Source: Helianthus annuus
Lineage: Eukaryota; Streptophyta; Magnoliopsida; Asterales; Asteraceae
Assembly (NCBI RefSeq): GCF_002127325.2
Contig: NC_035441.2
Coordinates: 151,258,624-151,322,623 of the forward strand
Direction: 5' to 3'
DNA: 64,000 nucleotides
Positions 22,501-34,999 of the stretch are shown piece by piece (the first letter of the stretch is position 1; the number at the start of each line of letters is the position of its first letter). A program made the translations under genes and the position numbers. The notes under the pieces are model-generated. The model did not search any database, had not been told where the DNA came from, and was given only the letters and a program-made list of their open reading frames with translations.

Positions 22501-22884
22501 CTTTCTCGTTTTGATTCGGAACTTTGCGAAATTTATATCGTATATTCTAGTGAGCGTAATTTACTGTTACAAAGCCTCGGGTATGTTAAAGGGTCACTCA
22601 GAGGTATAACTTAAACATATTGACACAATTAACCCCTGTAGTTTGTAATCTCTCACTTTCTTCCGCAATTCGTTTCGTACGATCCATGATTTATCCGTTT
22701 GAAGGTACGAGCATTATTTAGGGTTATTGTACAGTATATTTATCCCTTGTTGACATTTTTAACCCTCAAATTTACATACTCTCAATGTTTGTCAACTTTA
22801 GTCCTTTATTCAGTATTTAACACCACGTGTAAACTCAAGACACGTGTCAATACATTATTGGACGCAAAATTTCGAGGTGTTACA
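19562..22884 (-). repeat. Element 1 3' LTR
   Basis: 3323 bp, TG...CA bounded. On the minus strand it starts after the polypurine tract and ends at the TGACG duplication. It has a GC-rich subregion (about 22140-22280) with inverted GCGGGCCGC / GCGGCCCGC motifs. It shares blocks such as CACCGGTGGGCCCGGTGGGG and GGATATCCGGGACATGGTCA with the LTRs of element 3, so the two are related families. Confidence 0.9.
21969..21979 (-). promoter_or_regulatory. TATA-like box in element 1 3' LTR
   Basis: Minus-strand CTATAAAAAGG. The same box is in the 5' LTR at 39691-39701, where it would drive the element's transcript. Confidence 0.45.
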
Positions 22885-22902
22885 TCCTCACCCCCTTAAA
22901 AG
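22885..22902 (-). promoter_or_regulatory. Element 1 polypurine tract
   Basis: Minus-strand CTTTTAAGGGGGTGAGGA ends exactly at the 3' LTR, the expected primer site for plus-strand DNA synthesis. The identical tract occurs in element 3. Confidence 0.8.
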
Positions 22903-22920
22903 AAATCTCGACCTCGAGAT

Positions 22921-24204
22921 TTATTGGAATAGATGAGGGTACTTCTCCTTCATCGTGGACTCTACCTCCCACGTGTACTCGGGACCTCTACGGGCATCCC
23001 ATTTCACCTTCACAATCAGTATGTACTTCCTTCGAAGTTTCTTGACCTGTCGATCCTCGATCGACACAGGTTTCTCAACGAATTTTAAGCTCTCGTCGAT
23101 GTGTACATCTGTATGCGGTATAACCAGTGATTCGTCAGCGAAACACTTCTTCAGGTTACAGATGTGGAACACATTGTGGATACCACTGAGCTCTTCCGGT
23201 AAGTTTAATTTGTAGGCAATCGATCCGACACGTTCGATTACCTCGAAAGGTCCAATATATCTCGGGCTTAGTTTGCCTTTCTTACCGAATCGCATCACCC
23301 CCTTCCAGGGTGACACCTTAAGTAATACCTTATCGCCTACTTCGAAATTGAAAGGCTTACGCTTCAAATCTGCGTAGCTCTTCTGCCTGTCCCGGGCAGC
23401 TTTCAATCGATCGCGAATTTGGACAATCTTGTCCGTTGTTTCAAATATTATATCAGGTCCTGTCATCTGGACATCTCCAACTTCTGCCCAACAAACGGGC
23501 GTTCTACATTTTCTACCATATAGGGCTTCAAAAGCTGCAGCCTTAATACTGGTATGGTAGCTGTTGTTATAGGAGAATTCGACCAATTGTAGGTGGTTAT
23601 CCCAACTGCCACCTAAGTCGATCGCACATGCACGAAGCATGTCTTCTAACGTTTGGATCGTACGCTCACCCTGTCCATCTGTCTGAGGGTGGTAAGCCGT
23701 ACTGAAATTCAAACGTGAACCCAAAGATTGTTGGAAGCTTCTCCAAAAGTGTGATGTGTATCTGGTATCTCTATCAGAGATGATAGACACAGGCACTCCA
23801 TGAAGGGCTACAATCTTGTCTACAAACAACTGGGCCAATATATCGGAGCTATGAGTCTCCTTTATGGGTAGGAAATGTGCTAACTTGGTCAGTCTATCAA
23901 CTATTACCCATATTGTATCGTTTCCCTTCTTTGTCTTTGGTAATTTGGTGATGAAGTCCATCGTCACCATTTCCCATTTCCACTCGGGAAGTTCAGGCTG
24001 CTGTAGCAAGCCTGACGGCTTTTGATGCTCGGCTTTTACTTGTGCACAAGTCAAGCACTTTGCTACATAGGTGGCTATAGACTTTTTCAAGCCTATCCAC
24101 CAAAAATTCGCCTTCAAGTCCTGGTACATTTTATCAGCACCAGGATGAACGGAATATCGGGAACTATGGGCTTCCTGAAGAATAACTTCATGAAGACCTC
24201 CATA
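22921..24204 (-). CDS. Element 1 integrase with C-terminal chromodomain
   Basis: About 430 codons. The zinc-binding HHCC is complete (H17, H24, C54, C57 counting from the open-frame Met). The catalytic triad is D87 (VTMDFI), D148 (ISDRD) and E184 (GQGERT), giving D-D-35-E spacing. A GPF-type motif ([15 protein letters not shown]) and a chromodomain follow ([12 protein letters not shown]...VKVKWD...[15 protein letters not shown]), typical of Tekay/Del chromoviruses; the chromodomain directs integration toward particular chromatin. It is normally part of one pol polyprotein, but a single T is missing at about 24204 (GTTATGG where GTTTATGG is expected), which throws it out of frame with RNase H. 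Otherwise the domain looks intact. Confidence 0.9.
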   Translation of the reverse strand, partial: YGGLHEVILQEAHSSRYSVHPGADKMYQDLKANFWWIGLKKSIATYVAKCLTCAQVKAEHQKPSGLLQQPELPEWKWEMVTMDFITKLPKTKKGNDTIWVIVDRLTKLAHFLPIKETHSSDILAQLFVDKIVALHGVPVSIISDRDTRYTSHFWRSFQQSLGSRLNFSTAYHPQTDGQGERTIQTLEDMLRACAIDLGGSWDNHLQLVEFSYNNSYHTSIKAAAFEALYGRKCRTPVCWAEVGDVQMTGPDIIFETTDKIVQIRDRLKAARDRQKSYADLKRKPFNFEVGDKVLLKVSPWKGVMRFGKKGKLSPRYIGPFEVIERVGSIAYKLNLPEELSGIHNVFHICNLKKCFADESLVIPHTDVHIDESLKFVEKPVSIEDRQVKKLRRKYILIVKVKWDARRGPEYTWEVESTMKEKYPHLFQ

Positions 24205-26648
24205 ACAGGAACCCATATCCTTCCATTCAATCTCAGAATTCCGTCTTTGCCATAAGATAACTGTTCTTCAGTTACCCCTAGCTTTTCGTTTGGATAGTTA
24301 GCTTCTAACACAGCTTCTTTCTGTGCAGCTAACAATCGTTCATTCAGACTGTTCTTGATTTCAATGCTCTTGGCATTGATCCTTATGGGTTTCACTCTTT
24401 CTTTCCTGCTCAAGGCATCTGCGACTACATTGGCCTTGCCTGGATGGTATCTTATTTCACAGTCATAGTCGTTCAGAGTTTCCATCCAACGTCGCTGCCT
24501 CATATTCAGATCCTTCTGATTGAACAGATGCTGAAGGCTTTTGTGATCAGAATAGATCACAAATTTAATGCCACAAAGATAATGCCTCCAAAGCTTTAGT
24601 GCAAATACAACGGCACCCAACTCCAAGTCGTGGGTGGTGTAGTTCTTTTCAGGCACTTTCAATTGTCGCGAAGCATAGGCAATCACCTTGCCCCTCTGCA
24701 TAAGCATACAACCCATACCGGTGTGCGATGCATCACAATATACGACAAATTCTTCCATTCCGTCTGGCAATGTCAACACTGGAGCATTGCTCAGCTTTTG
24801 TTTGAGGATATCAAAAGCTTCTTGCTGCTTAGGGCCCCAATTGAACTTTATCTTCTTTCTAGTTAAAGAAGTTAGGGGTGCAGCAATTCTTGAGAAGTTT
24901 TCGATGAAGCGTCTGTAGTATCCTGCTAGACCTAGGAAACTACGAATTTCCGTAGGTGTCTTCGGCTCCTGCCAATTCATGACGGCTTCAACTTTGGCTG
25001 GATCCACCTGGATACCACGCTCGCTGACTACATGTCCAAGGAACTGGACTTCTCGTAGCCAAAAGTCACATTTAGAGAACTTGGCATAAAGCTTTTCTTG
25101 ATGAAGCAGTTTGAGAATACATCGAAGATGCTTTTCATGGTCAGTTTGACTTTTCGAGTAGATAAGGATGTCATCGATGAAGACAATGACAGATTTATCC
25201 AAATAAGGCTTGCAAACGCGGTTCATGAGATCCATGAATGCGGCAGGTGCATTGGTGAGCCCAAAAGGCATCACTAGGAACTCGAAATGACCATATCGAG
25301 TCCTAAACACAGTTTTGTGCACGTCTTCATCCTTGACCTTCAATTGATGGTACCCTAACCTTAGGTCAATCTTGGAAAAGTAGCTCGCTCCTTGCAACTG
25401 ATCGAACAGATCGTCGATCCCAGGCAAAGGATACCTATTCTTGATTGTAACTTTATTCAGCTCACGGTAATCGATGCATAGACGCATCGAACTATCTTTC
25501 TTCTTGACGAACAGGATTGGCGCTCCCCAAGGAGATGAACTTGGTCTAACAAAACCCTTGGCCAGCAGATCATCTAGCTGCGTCCTGAATTCTTTCATTT
25601 CCGTGGGTGCCAATCTATAAGGCGCTCTCGCGATAGGTGCGGCTCCTGGAATGATGTCGATACTGAATTCCACTTGTCTGTTTGGTGGCAAACCAGGCAG
25701 TTCTTCTGGGAAAACTTCAGGATAGTCGGAGATGACTGGAATGTCTTCAATTCTGGGTTTCTCCTCACCGATGGTTACCTGTGCCATATAAATGACACAT
25801 CCTTTCTTCAAACATCTGGATGCCTTTAGCATAGATACATGTGCTGGCAATCCATGTCGAGTATCTCCTTGGATGGTAAGTGGTTCCCCAGACGGAGTCT
25901 TGATTACCACTTGTTTCTGGTTGCACACGATTTGGGCTTGGTTATGCGATAACCAATCCATACCCAACACTACGTCGAAACCAGTGAGTTTAAAGGGTAA
26001 CAGGGATAAAGGAAATGAGTGATTCCGAATGGATATAACACATCCATCTAAAACAGTTGAAACTGTCCCCATAGTCCCATCAGCTAGTTCTACCTCATAT
26101 TTTACATTCAAGGTTTTAACAGGCAATTTTAATAACTCGCAGAACTTATCATCTACAAAGGATTTATCTGCTCCGGAATCAAATAAGACTCTTGCGAAAA
26201 CATCATTGATAAGGAACGTACCGGTTATGACATTGTCGTTCTGAATAGCCTCTTTAACATCCATCTGAAAGACCCTCGCATTGGTCTTCTTCCCATCTTC
26301 AGCCCTTTTCGCTATCTTCGGGCAGTTCGTCTTGATATGCCCCTTCTCATTGCAACTGTAACAAGTTGCATCCTTGAGTTTCTTGCACTCAAGAGTCCTA
26401 TGCTCAGAGGACTTGCATATCCCACACGCCTTCGGTGGGGATTTCTTTTCAAACCTACACCTTCCAAAGTGGTGCTTCTGACAAACTTTGCACAAGGGCT
26501 TGTCGCCCGACTGTCGGTCATTTTTCTTGTTCTCTGACCCCCTCTTGTGGTCACGATTGCCCCGATGCTTCTTGCTGGATCTACGTGAATCATCATCCTC
26601 ACGTTTCCTCTTCTCACTATCAGCATTCCTCAACGATCTCTGCCTCAC
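24205..26648 (-). CDS. Element 1 zinc knuckles, protease, RT and RNase H
   Basis: Open frame of about 810 codons. Three CCHC-like zinc knuckles lie at residues 53-64, 75-88 and 96-109 (the last is [14 protein letters not shown]). Aspartic protease: LFDSGA with D157. Reverse transcriptase: [13 protein letters not shown] at about 389-401, [11 protein letters not shown] with D428 (the family usually has DLRSGYHQ) and the FIDD active site at 490-493. RNase [11 protein letters not shown] with D639, LELGAV with E676 and IYSDHKSL with D701. An H2C2-preceding region ends in a frameshift near 24204. The start is also out of frame with gag: near 26645 SLTLMQ-stop is read in one frame and [10 protein letters not shown] in the other, best explained by a 1-base deletion. 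Inactive as it stands, but only lightly damaged. Confidence 0.92.
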
Positions 26649-27036
26649 TGCATCAGCGTGAGAGACAAAGATATATCTGCCACGGATCTGAAGGTAGCAG
26701 GCCTAGAAGCCTTTACGCTAGCTTTTATTTCTAGGGCCAAACCCCCAATGAAGCGCGCAATCCGTTTGGGTTCCGGTGTTACAAGATACGGAACCAATCT
26801 TGACAGAGTGTTGAAAGTCGTGAGGTATGCCTGGCAATCCAGGTTTTTCATGACCAACGATAAGAAGTCAGACTCTATCTTCTCAACCTCGTGCTGAGGG
26901 CAGTAATTTTCCTTTATGAGAGCCATAAATTCCTCCCATGTCATGCTATACAAAACAGACTTCCCAGAGGCTTGAACCAGAGATCTCCACCACGCTAGGG
27001 CTTCACCCTTGAATGACTGTGAAACAAACTTCACCA
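26645..27036 (-). pseudogene. Element 1 gag, C-terminal part
   Basis: VKFVSQSFKGEALAWWRSLV and TWEEFMALIKENYCPQHEVE then MKNLDCQAYLTTFNTLSRLV are the Retrotrans_gag capsid motif. The piece is cut at 27036 by element 2; the missing N-terminal part resumes at 35000 (AERDLV joins KFVSQ across the insertion). Confidence 0.88.
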
Positions 27037-29464
27037 TGTCACACCCCAACCAATGGCGGAAACATCGGGATGAGACGAAGTGTGAAGATTGCTAGAGTCA
27101 TCATAACGCTATTTGTGACAATATTTAATAAACCGATTTCATTTCATAATTCTTTTGTCAACATTACAAAGAAATCAAATAACATCAAGTTCAAAGGAAA
27201 TACAATACAACATAATCAACATTGATACAACGATTAAACCTAAACGTCTATATGTGTATCTAGGCATCAACGCTACTCCATTTCATAGCATCATCGTCCT
27301 CAACCTGTAACATGTTTAAAATAAAGTTCAATGCAAAAGCAAAGGCGAGTATACAAGTTTGATACGTACATAGCAAAAGATAAGTTTGAACAATTCCTCA
27401 TAGCAAGCATGTGATTCAAGATAAACATTTAAACATGGCATGTGTCTAACATATCAAACCAAGAAAACGCAATATGCTCATGACATAACCGATGATAAAG
27501 GGCGGGCCGTTAATCCTATAGCGCTACATATGTCACGGTTTGGCTCGTACGAAGTTAATGATAAGTTCAACACATAAGAATCACCCAAGTTTAAAGTATC
27601 AAGCCATCACGTATACAAGCATGTTATAGGAATGTTCATGTGTTTAAGCAAAATGTTCATGTGTAAGTTTGTTGATAGATAAAACATGTTACACCCCAAA
27701 AGTGATAAAAGTAAAAGGGGAATACGAGTATACTCACAAAGTTTGCATATGTTTTCCGATTATCCAATGTGACAAAGTTGCCGAGGTTGGAAGGTTGAAT
27801 GCGTAAGGGTTTAAGTTCAAGCATGTTTAGAGTCGAGATTTGGAATGAAAGTGACATGAAAATATTATATCAAAATATTCATCTTCACACATAACACTTG
27901 TATGACACTTGGTAACCTCATGGGTTATAATGATTTTATGAGTTGAACACCCATAAGAATCATAACAAGGTTTAGGTCCTTAGATGATAACCTACTACTT
28001 TGACAAATGAATATGATTTCAACATCAAAGATTCGAGTGTACATAGATAGTATGTAGGTCGTATATTATACACATATTATTAAGTCCAAATGTTCAAGTA
28101 TTCAAGTAAGAGGTAGAAGATTACATCTTCATTTAGGTACCTCAAGTTGAGTCATGGGTGTCATGGATGGGGTAGGAAGACAAGGCTTCCATTTAGGTAC
28201 CCCTTTGATGTTCACCACTACACTTGATGTAAAAACAACCAAGGAGGGTCATGAACTAAGGTCTTTACATGTATGTAAAGTAAACTAACTAATAGAAATC
28301 ATCAAATCATGTGAGGATTGTATGTTTGGACAACCCAAGTTGTTCCATAATCACTCATGTATCAAAGACTATGTTTGACATGATTTGTGGGTTGAAACCC
28401 TAGACAAAACACCAAGTTTATGAGGTTTAATCCTCTGATTTCAAATGTCTCAACCTTGTTTTTAAGCTTAACCAACCATGGGATAAGTTGTAAGCATTAG
28501 GACATAGGCATGAGATGTGTTAGACACAAGTTGCATAGGTTTAAACAAGTTTTGAAGAACATAAAAATCAAACAGAAAGTTTATGGACTATTTCGGGGCA
28601 TTTCCAGGTCTGATTTCTCCAAGGAGAAGTCTAGGAATCGAACCCCATGATTATCCAAGCAAGTAGGAAAAAGAATCAAGTGAATCGGATAAGAATTGAG
28701 TGAGTTATGCTCATTTTCGTGAAGGGGTGTCAATCTGCTCGAACCTTTGCTTTCAGCTACGGTTTGGAGGATGTTTTGAGAGTTTTTAGTGTTGCTAAAG
28801 TGGTAGGGAGGCTGGTTATAAGCGGTATTTATAGGGGGAAGGATTAGGGTTTCAATGGGTTGGGCTTTGGAAGTGTTTAGAAGGGGTTACACCTTGAAAC
28901 TAGCCCACAAAACCCAACTCTATGGGGCTGAATTTTGCTGAATTGGGGCTGCCATATTTCTTTATTTTTTTATTTTTTAAAACATTATAATGAGTAATTT
29001 TGTTAATTAAGTTGTGTAATAATATGCAACAATGTTTCCCCTAACTTGTAACAAGGTGAAATATGAAATAAAACATGATTTAACTAGGTAAAAAGTGTAA
29101 TGTACAAGTATGTAACATGTTTGTAAGTGACAAGTATATGTCACATATTAGATGATTAACCGTTGTATAAATAAGCATATTATTAGGGGTTTTTAGGTAT
29201 CAACAATATAAGGACAAGCATGGACATGCATCGTGAATAAGTATAAGTATGAATTACAAATAAGGATTCGATGTACAATGAATTCGAACGTATGAACATG
29301 TATGAATATGTAGATGGTGAATTTAAAGAAATACGAATTTTATTTATGATCCAAGTCTCAGATTTTACAACGAAAAGACGACTACAATAATACAAGATTT
29401 CCAAAAATAGCATTACAAGGCGAGTTTTCTAATTATGGAAAGTATGAAAAAGCAGGGCGTTACA
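27037..29464 (-). repeat. Element 2 3' LTR
   Basis: 2428 bp from TGTCACACCCC to GCGTTACA. TATA-like minus-strand CTATAAATA lies at 28826-28834. Confidence 0.92.
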
Positions 29465-29481
29465 GTCTCCCCTCCTTTAGG
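29465..29481 (-). promoter_or_regulatory. Element 2 polypurine tract
   Basis: Minus-strand CCTAAAGGAGGGGAGAC abuts the 3' LTR. Confidence 0.8.
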
Positions 29482-29936
29482 AAATTTCGTCCCGAAATTT
29501 ATTCAAGAGGAAGACCTTGGAGAAAAAGCATTTTGGCTAAAAGAATCGAGACTTGGGAGTTTTGAAACGTTTAGAAAAGTACGAAATTTTGAAGAACGAT
29601 AGGATAGGAATTTGTTTGACTAAAATGGGTTGAGGCGTTTAAGCATAGGTAAAACGGGTATGCGTGCGCATAGGCAAAGGAGTTTAAATAAGTTTGAATG
29701 TGAACGGGGTTCATATGAAAGAAAGGATAATGGAGAATAATAGGAGTATGGGGTGAACAATTGACACTAAATGAATGCAAGTATATGAATGATATAAGTA
29801 TTAGATAGACGAAAGTAGCGTGTTAAAGATGAAGTCTCGGCATGGATAATCGGATATGATGCGTTTGTGAGTTGTTTAAAGCTTGTATTAGGTCCAAAAG
29901 GTCTGTAAAAACACTGAATTTCTCATGGCACGTTTT

Positions 29937-30027
29937 ACGAAAGTTTGGTAACATGGTGAAAACACTTATATATAGGAAGTACCAGCGGCGTATCCACCAT
30001 GTTTTGACCATGTTACGTCCGTTTCGT
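29937..30027 (-). other. Hairpin with shared 36-nt apical segment (element 2 copy)
   Basis: The left arm GTAACATGGTGAAAACA (29948-29964) pairs with TGTTTTGACCATGTTAC (30000-30016) with one mismatch; an outer ACGAAA/TTTCGT pair extends the stem. The enclosed 29965-30000 contains TAGGAAGTACCAGCGGCGTA and is identical to element 3's 57950-57985 except for one base. On the sense strand GGATAC and GTACTTCC can pair inside the loop. Confidence 0.7.
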
Positions 30028-31418
30028 CTTCGGTGTCATGTTACGTTCCGTGTATTACCATACGCAGTAGCACACTCTATGGTTCTCATACGCCTATCAC
30101 TATAATCCCGTGTGCACCCGTGATTATTTTGATCGTCGCATGATCCGCATAGCTTGTACTAGTTGTGTATGAATCGGGGTATACATAAAAAAATTTAGAA
30201 TGTGTACGTACAAGAATGTAGTATATAAGCAAGTCCATGTTTAAGTATGTGTGGGACCCACGCAAGCGAATCCCTCGGGTTGCGCTCGCGTATAGGTACG
30301 AATGTATGAATCATGAGTAAGGATGAAAGTATGAGCATAATTTTAAGTATGAATACGCATGTATGTATGAGCATAAACATAAAACGTGTAAGTAGTATGT
30401 GTACAAGTAGAAGCGTAAAACGTATAAGTAGTATGCGTATAAGTACAAGCATAAGACGTATGAACATAGGTGTAGGTATGAAAAATAAATATTGCGTAAA
30501 TAGTGTTTGTTGGGACACCACGGATCTAAGTGTATAAAACATTCAAAAGGTCGAGTATGTAAATACGAATGATATAAATGATGTTATCGCGAGGTATCGA
30601 CCAAAATGTGTACGATGATATGCATGTATAGTTGTTTAAATGAAACATTGAGTTTATCGAATCAAAATTAGGTTGACCTTGGTTGAAAGGTTAGAATATA
30701 GTTGTGTATGTAAGAGGATATAAAGTACTAATTGGTTAAGCATAATGTATTTTTGTAATGATTGAAATGCTACTTTTGTTAAAAAAAAAAAAAAATTTCA
30801 TGTAAGTCAAAGATTGTCGGTTCCCATGAAGACTTCTTGCCCGCGTGTTTTGTAAATTGGTGTAGGAAAAAGGTTTTCGTTAAAAAGTAAGTTCGTTTCA
30901 TCAAATAAGAAATTATGAATTTAGGAGGTACTTGTGAAAACTAGGATCTTTAGAAGGGAAATTTAGCAAAAGGACTTAGAAATAAAAATAAAATAACAAT
31001 TGATTTGTTGGTGTTGGAAAGGGTATTTGGTAAAACAATCATATAACTTCTATAAGATCTTATAAGTATTCGGGAAAGGTTGGTTGGATTTTGATTAAAA
31101 GTAGAAGGTGGGCGTGTTTTAGTGATTAAGTCGAATATGAAGTTCATGGGCAAGAGTTTCATTGAACTAATTAAATTGATAGGTAGCATTTCGTAAGGTT
31201 TTGAAGTTCGAGCAATAAAACGTTTTAAGACATGATTATGAATTTCGCGTATATGAGTTGAGTGAAAATAGATTGTAGAATAAAAAGTACGTTTGATAAA
31301 ACAATGTATTTCGAAATCTATATGAGTGGGTATTTTTAAATAACATTAAACAATTTGGGTATAAAGTATGATCGAGTTTGCATAATAAGATGTTTCGAAA
31401 GAGAAGTTTTGGTAACGG

Positions 31419-32155
31419 TCACCTAAGTTAGGGAATCACCCCTAACTCGTTGGTGAGGTCGTTTTAAGGAAAAGGGAGTGGAGCTAATCGTCAAGGTAAG
31501 GAAGTCACTCCCATCTCGATGATATTTCTCCACTTGTCGTTACAAGGAAAACGAATTTAAATTATATGAAATCATGCATATGTATAAATGTATGGAAAAG
31601 GTTCAATATGTTGTGTGTGTGAAAAGAGAAATCGAAAGTAAACTCGAGTTTGAAAGATTGCATCGTATAAATAAATAATAGAAACACATGTTTGACCAAA
31701 GTTTGGAGTGTTCCAAACGGAACTTTGACTAACCAAAGTGGTCGAAAAGTCTTTTGAATTTGAGGAGCATGCTTTGGCCTAATAGGTAAAATACTCTCGC
31801 CGACAAGTCGGTTAACGGTATTTACCCTTCCGGTTACTACATGTCCCAAATCAATCGAAATTTCGAGACTTGGCGGGATTTATGAAAAAAATCAAGGAGT
31901 GGAACTAGTCGCCAAGGTGCGGGTTTCACCCCTAACTTGACGGTTTCGTATCCTAAGTGTGGTTGGTACTCGTCGGGTCAAAATTTAATTTCAACACTTT
32001 GACGAGGGTCCACTAGAATTTGAAATTTGAACTTCTCCATCAAGGTGAGGATTTCACTCCTAACTTGATGGTGAATTTCGTGTAAAAGAAAAAGGAAAGT
32101 GGATGGATTGAGAGTTGTTCACCAAATTATGGGTTTCATGCCTATTTTGGTGAAC
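31419..32155 (-). repeat. Set of related hairpins with differing but paired stems
   Basis: Self-complementary units lie at 31419-31456, 31488-31522, 31909-31943, 32037-32071 and 32117-32155. They share a centre like GG[AG]TTTCAC[CT]CC, but their stems differ: TCACC..GTTAGGG with CCCTAAC..GGTGA, CCATCAAG with CTTGATGG, TTCACCAAA with TTTGGTGAA. A further hairpin, CAAAGTTTGGA/TTCCAAA.., is at about 31694-31729. Pairing at 31488 and 31909 is weaker. Confidence 0.65.
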
Positions 32156-32551
32156 TCGTCTCATTTGTGTAATATGTGTGTTGTCGGATTTAGAATAATC
32201 GAGTAAAACGCGTGAGGAAAAGTGTATATTAAAGATTAAACAAACAAGTATAACATGTCAAGAACATCACAATAAAAGTGAAATGATGAAACGAATATTA
32301 ACGCATAAAAAGTATGTCAAGAACACACATAAAGGATAAAATGAAGAAACAAGTATTAACACATAATAAAATCAAGTATGGCATGTTAAGTGTTAACCCA
32401 CAAGTGACACATATGCTTACAAGATCAAAAGAGAATAAATAAAAGCAAATAAGATAGCATGCTAGTAATTTCAAGTAAAACATACGAATAAAGCTCTAGA
32501 ACTATAGACTAGGTTAAAGCATTCCTATTTTTCCTAATTCCCTATAGTTAT

Positions 32552-32564
32552 GGCTCTGATACCA
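32552..32564 (-). promoter_or_regulatory. Element 2 primer-binding site
   Basis: Minus-strand TGGTATCAGAGCC, complementary to the 3' end of initiator tRNA-Met, starts 3 nt after the 5' LTR. Confidence 0.88.
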
Positions 32565-32567
32565 ATC

Positions 32568-34994
32568 TGTCACACCCCAACCAATGGCGGAAACATCGGG
32601 ATGAGACGAAGTGTGAAGATTGCTAGAGTCATCATAACGCTATTTGTGACAATATTTAATAAACCGATTTCATTTCATAATTCTTTTGTCAACATTACAA
32701 AGAAATCAAATAACATCAAGTTCAAAGGAAATACAATACAACATAATCAACATTGATACAACGATTAAACCTAAACGTCTATATGTGTATCTAGGCATCA
32801 ACGCTACTCCATTTCATAGCATCATCGTCCTCAACCTGTAACATGTTTAAAATAAAGTTCAATGCAAAAGCAAAGGCGAGTATACAAGTTTGATACGTAC
32901 ATAGCAAAAGATAAGTTTGAACAATTCCTCATAGCAAGCATGTGATTCAAGATAAACATTTAAACATGGCATGTGTCTAACATATCAAACCAAGAAAACG
33001 CAATATGCTCATGACATAACCGATGATAAAGGGCGGGTCGTTAATCCTATAGCGCTACATATGTCACGGTTTGGCTCGTACGAAGTTAATGATAAGTTCA
33101 ACACATAAGAATCACCCAAGTTTAAAGTATCAAGCCATCACGTATACAAGCATGTTATAGGAATGTTCATGTGTTTAAGCAAAATGTTCATGTGTAAGTT
33201 TGTTGATAGATAAAACATGTTACACCCCAAAAGTGATAAAAGTAAAAGGGGAATACGAGTATACTCACAAAGTTTGCATATGTTTTCCAATTATCCAATG
33301 TGACAAAGTTGCCGAGGTTGGAAGGTTGAATGCGTAAGGGTTTAAGTTCAAGCATGTTTAGAGTCGAGATTTGGAATGAAAGTGACATGAAAATATTATA
33401 TCAAAATATTCATCTTCACACATAACACTTGTATGACACTTGGTAACCTCATGGGTTATAATGATTTTATGAGTTGAACACCCATAAGAATCATAACAAG
33501 GTTTAGGTCCTTAGATGATAACCTACTACTTTGACAAATGAATATGATTTCAACATCAAAGATTCGAGTGTACATAGATAGTATGTAGGTCGTATATTAT
33601 ACACATATTATTAAGTCCAAATGTTCAAGTATTCAAGTAAGAGGTAGAAGATTACATCTTCATTTAGGTACCTCAAGTTGAGTCATGGGTGTCATGGATG
33701 GGGTAGGAAGACAAGGCTTCCATTTAGGTACCCCTTTGATGTTCACCATTACACTTGATGTAAAAACAACCAAGGAGGGTCATGAACTAAGGTCTTTACA
33801 TGTATGTAAAGTAAACTAACTAATAGAAATCATCAAATCATGTGAGGATTGTATGTTTGGACAACCCAAGTTGTTCCATAATCACTCATGTATCAAAGAC
33901 TATGTTTGACATGATTTGTGGGTTGAAACCCTAGACAAAACACCAAGTTTATGAGGTTTAATCCTCTGATTTCAAATGTCTCAACCTTGTTTTTAAGCTT
34001 AACCAACCATGGGATAAGTTGTAAGCATTAGGACATAGGCATGAGATGTGTTAGACACAAGTTGCATAGGTTTAAACAAGTTTTGAAGAACATAAAAATC
34101 AAATAGAAAGTTTATGGACTATTTCGGGGCATTTCCAGGTCTGATTTCTCCAAGGAGAAGTCTAGGAATCGAACCCCATGATTATCCAAGCAAGTAGGAA
34201 AAAGAATCAAGTGAATCGGATAAGAATTGAGTGAGTTATGCTCATTTTCGTGAAGGGGTGTCAATCTGCTCGAACCTTTGCTTTCAGCTACGGTTTGGAG
34301 GATGTTTTGAGAGTTTTTAGTGTTGCAAAAGTGGTAGGGAGGCTGGTTATAAGTGGTATTTATAGGGGGAAGGATTAGGGTTTCAATGGGTTGGGCTTTG
34401 GAAGTGTTTAGAAGGGTTACACCTTGAAACTAGCCCACAAAACCCAACTATATGGGGCTGAATTTTGCTGAATTGGGGCTGCCATATTTCTTTATTTTTT
34501 TTATTTTTTAAAACATTAGAATGAGTGATTTTGTTATTTAAGTTGTGTAATAATATGCAACAATGTTTCCCCTAACTTGTAACAAGGTGAAATATGAAAT
34601 AAAACATGATTTAACTAGGTAAAAAGTGTAATGTACAAGTATGTAACATGTTTGTAAGTGACAAGTATATGTCACATATTAGATGATTAACCGTTGTATA
34701 AATAAGCATATTATTAGGGGTTTTTAGGTATCAACAATATAAGGACAAGCATGGACATGCATCGTGAATAAGTATAAGTATGAATTACAAATAAGGATCC
34801 GATGTACAATGAATTCGAACGTATGAACATGTATGAATATGTAGATGGTGAATTTAAAGAAATACGAATTTTATTTATGATCCAAGTCTCGGATTTTACA
34901 ACGAAAAGACGACTACAATAATACAAGATTTCCAAAAATAGCATTACAAGGCGAGCTTTCTAATTATGGAAATATGAAAAAGCAGGGCGTTACA
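32568..34994 (-). repeat. Element 2 5' LTR
   Basis: 2427 bp, nearly identical to 27037-29464. TATA-like CTATAAATA on the minus strand at 34357-34365. Confidence 0.92.
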
Positions 34995-34999
34995 CACCA

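Larger units (their letters stand above)
29482..32551 (-). other. Element 2 internal region, non-coding, hairpin-rich
   Basis: No frame longer than about 115 codons, and none with a retroviral motif; the longest (30195-30542 minus) is a by-product of ATAAGTAGTATG-type short repeats at 30375-30465. The region holds a hairpin with a segment shared with element 3 (29937-30027) and a series of self-complementary segments (31419-32155). A short poly(A) run is at 30780-30794. Confidence 0.75.
27037..34994 (-). mobile_element. Element 2: non-coding LARD-like LTR retrotransposon
   Basis: 7958 bp, LTRs 27037-29464 and 32568-34994, flanked by CACCA at 27032-27036 and 34995-34999. It has a PBS matching tRNA-iMet, a PPT, and a 3.1-kb interior without gag or pol domains, so it must have been mobilised by another element's proteins. 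By eye the LTRs differ at about 16 of 2428 positions, so the insertion is young. It disrupts the gag gene of element 1. Confidence 0.92.

Noticed and set aside
22955..23215. Plus-strand frames opposite the integrase (similar at 54048-54308, 24630-24918)
   Set aside because: Antisense shadows of the integrase and RT coding sequence.
29965..30000. Self-cleaving ribozyme in the shared hairpin
   Set aside because: Neither strand has the hammerhead CTGATGA and GAAA core in the right arrangement, and I could not fit the other known nucleolytic ribozyme patterns by eye.
30195..30542. Minus-strand hydrophobic 115-codon frame in element 2
   Set aside because: Arises from short ATAAGTAGTATG-like repeats; no retroelement or membrane protein family features.
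32552..32564. Possible tRNA gene from tRNA-like match
   Set aside because: Only the 13 nt complementary to the tRNA-iMet 3' end are present, next to an LTR: this is a primer-binding site.
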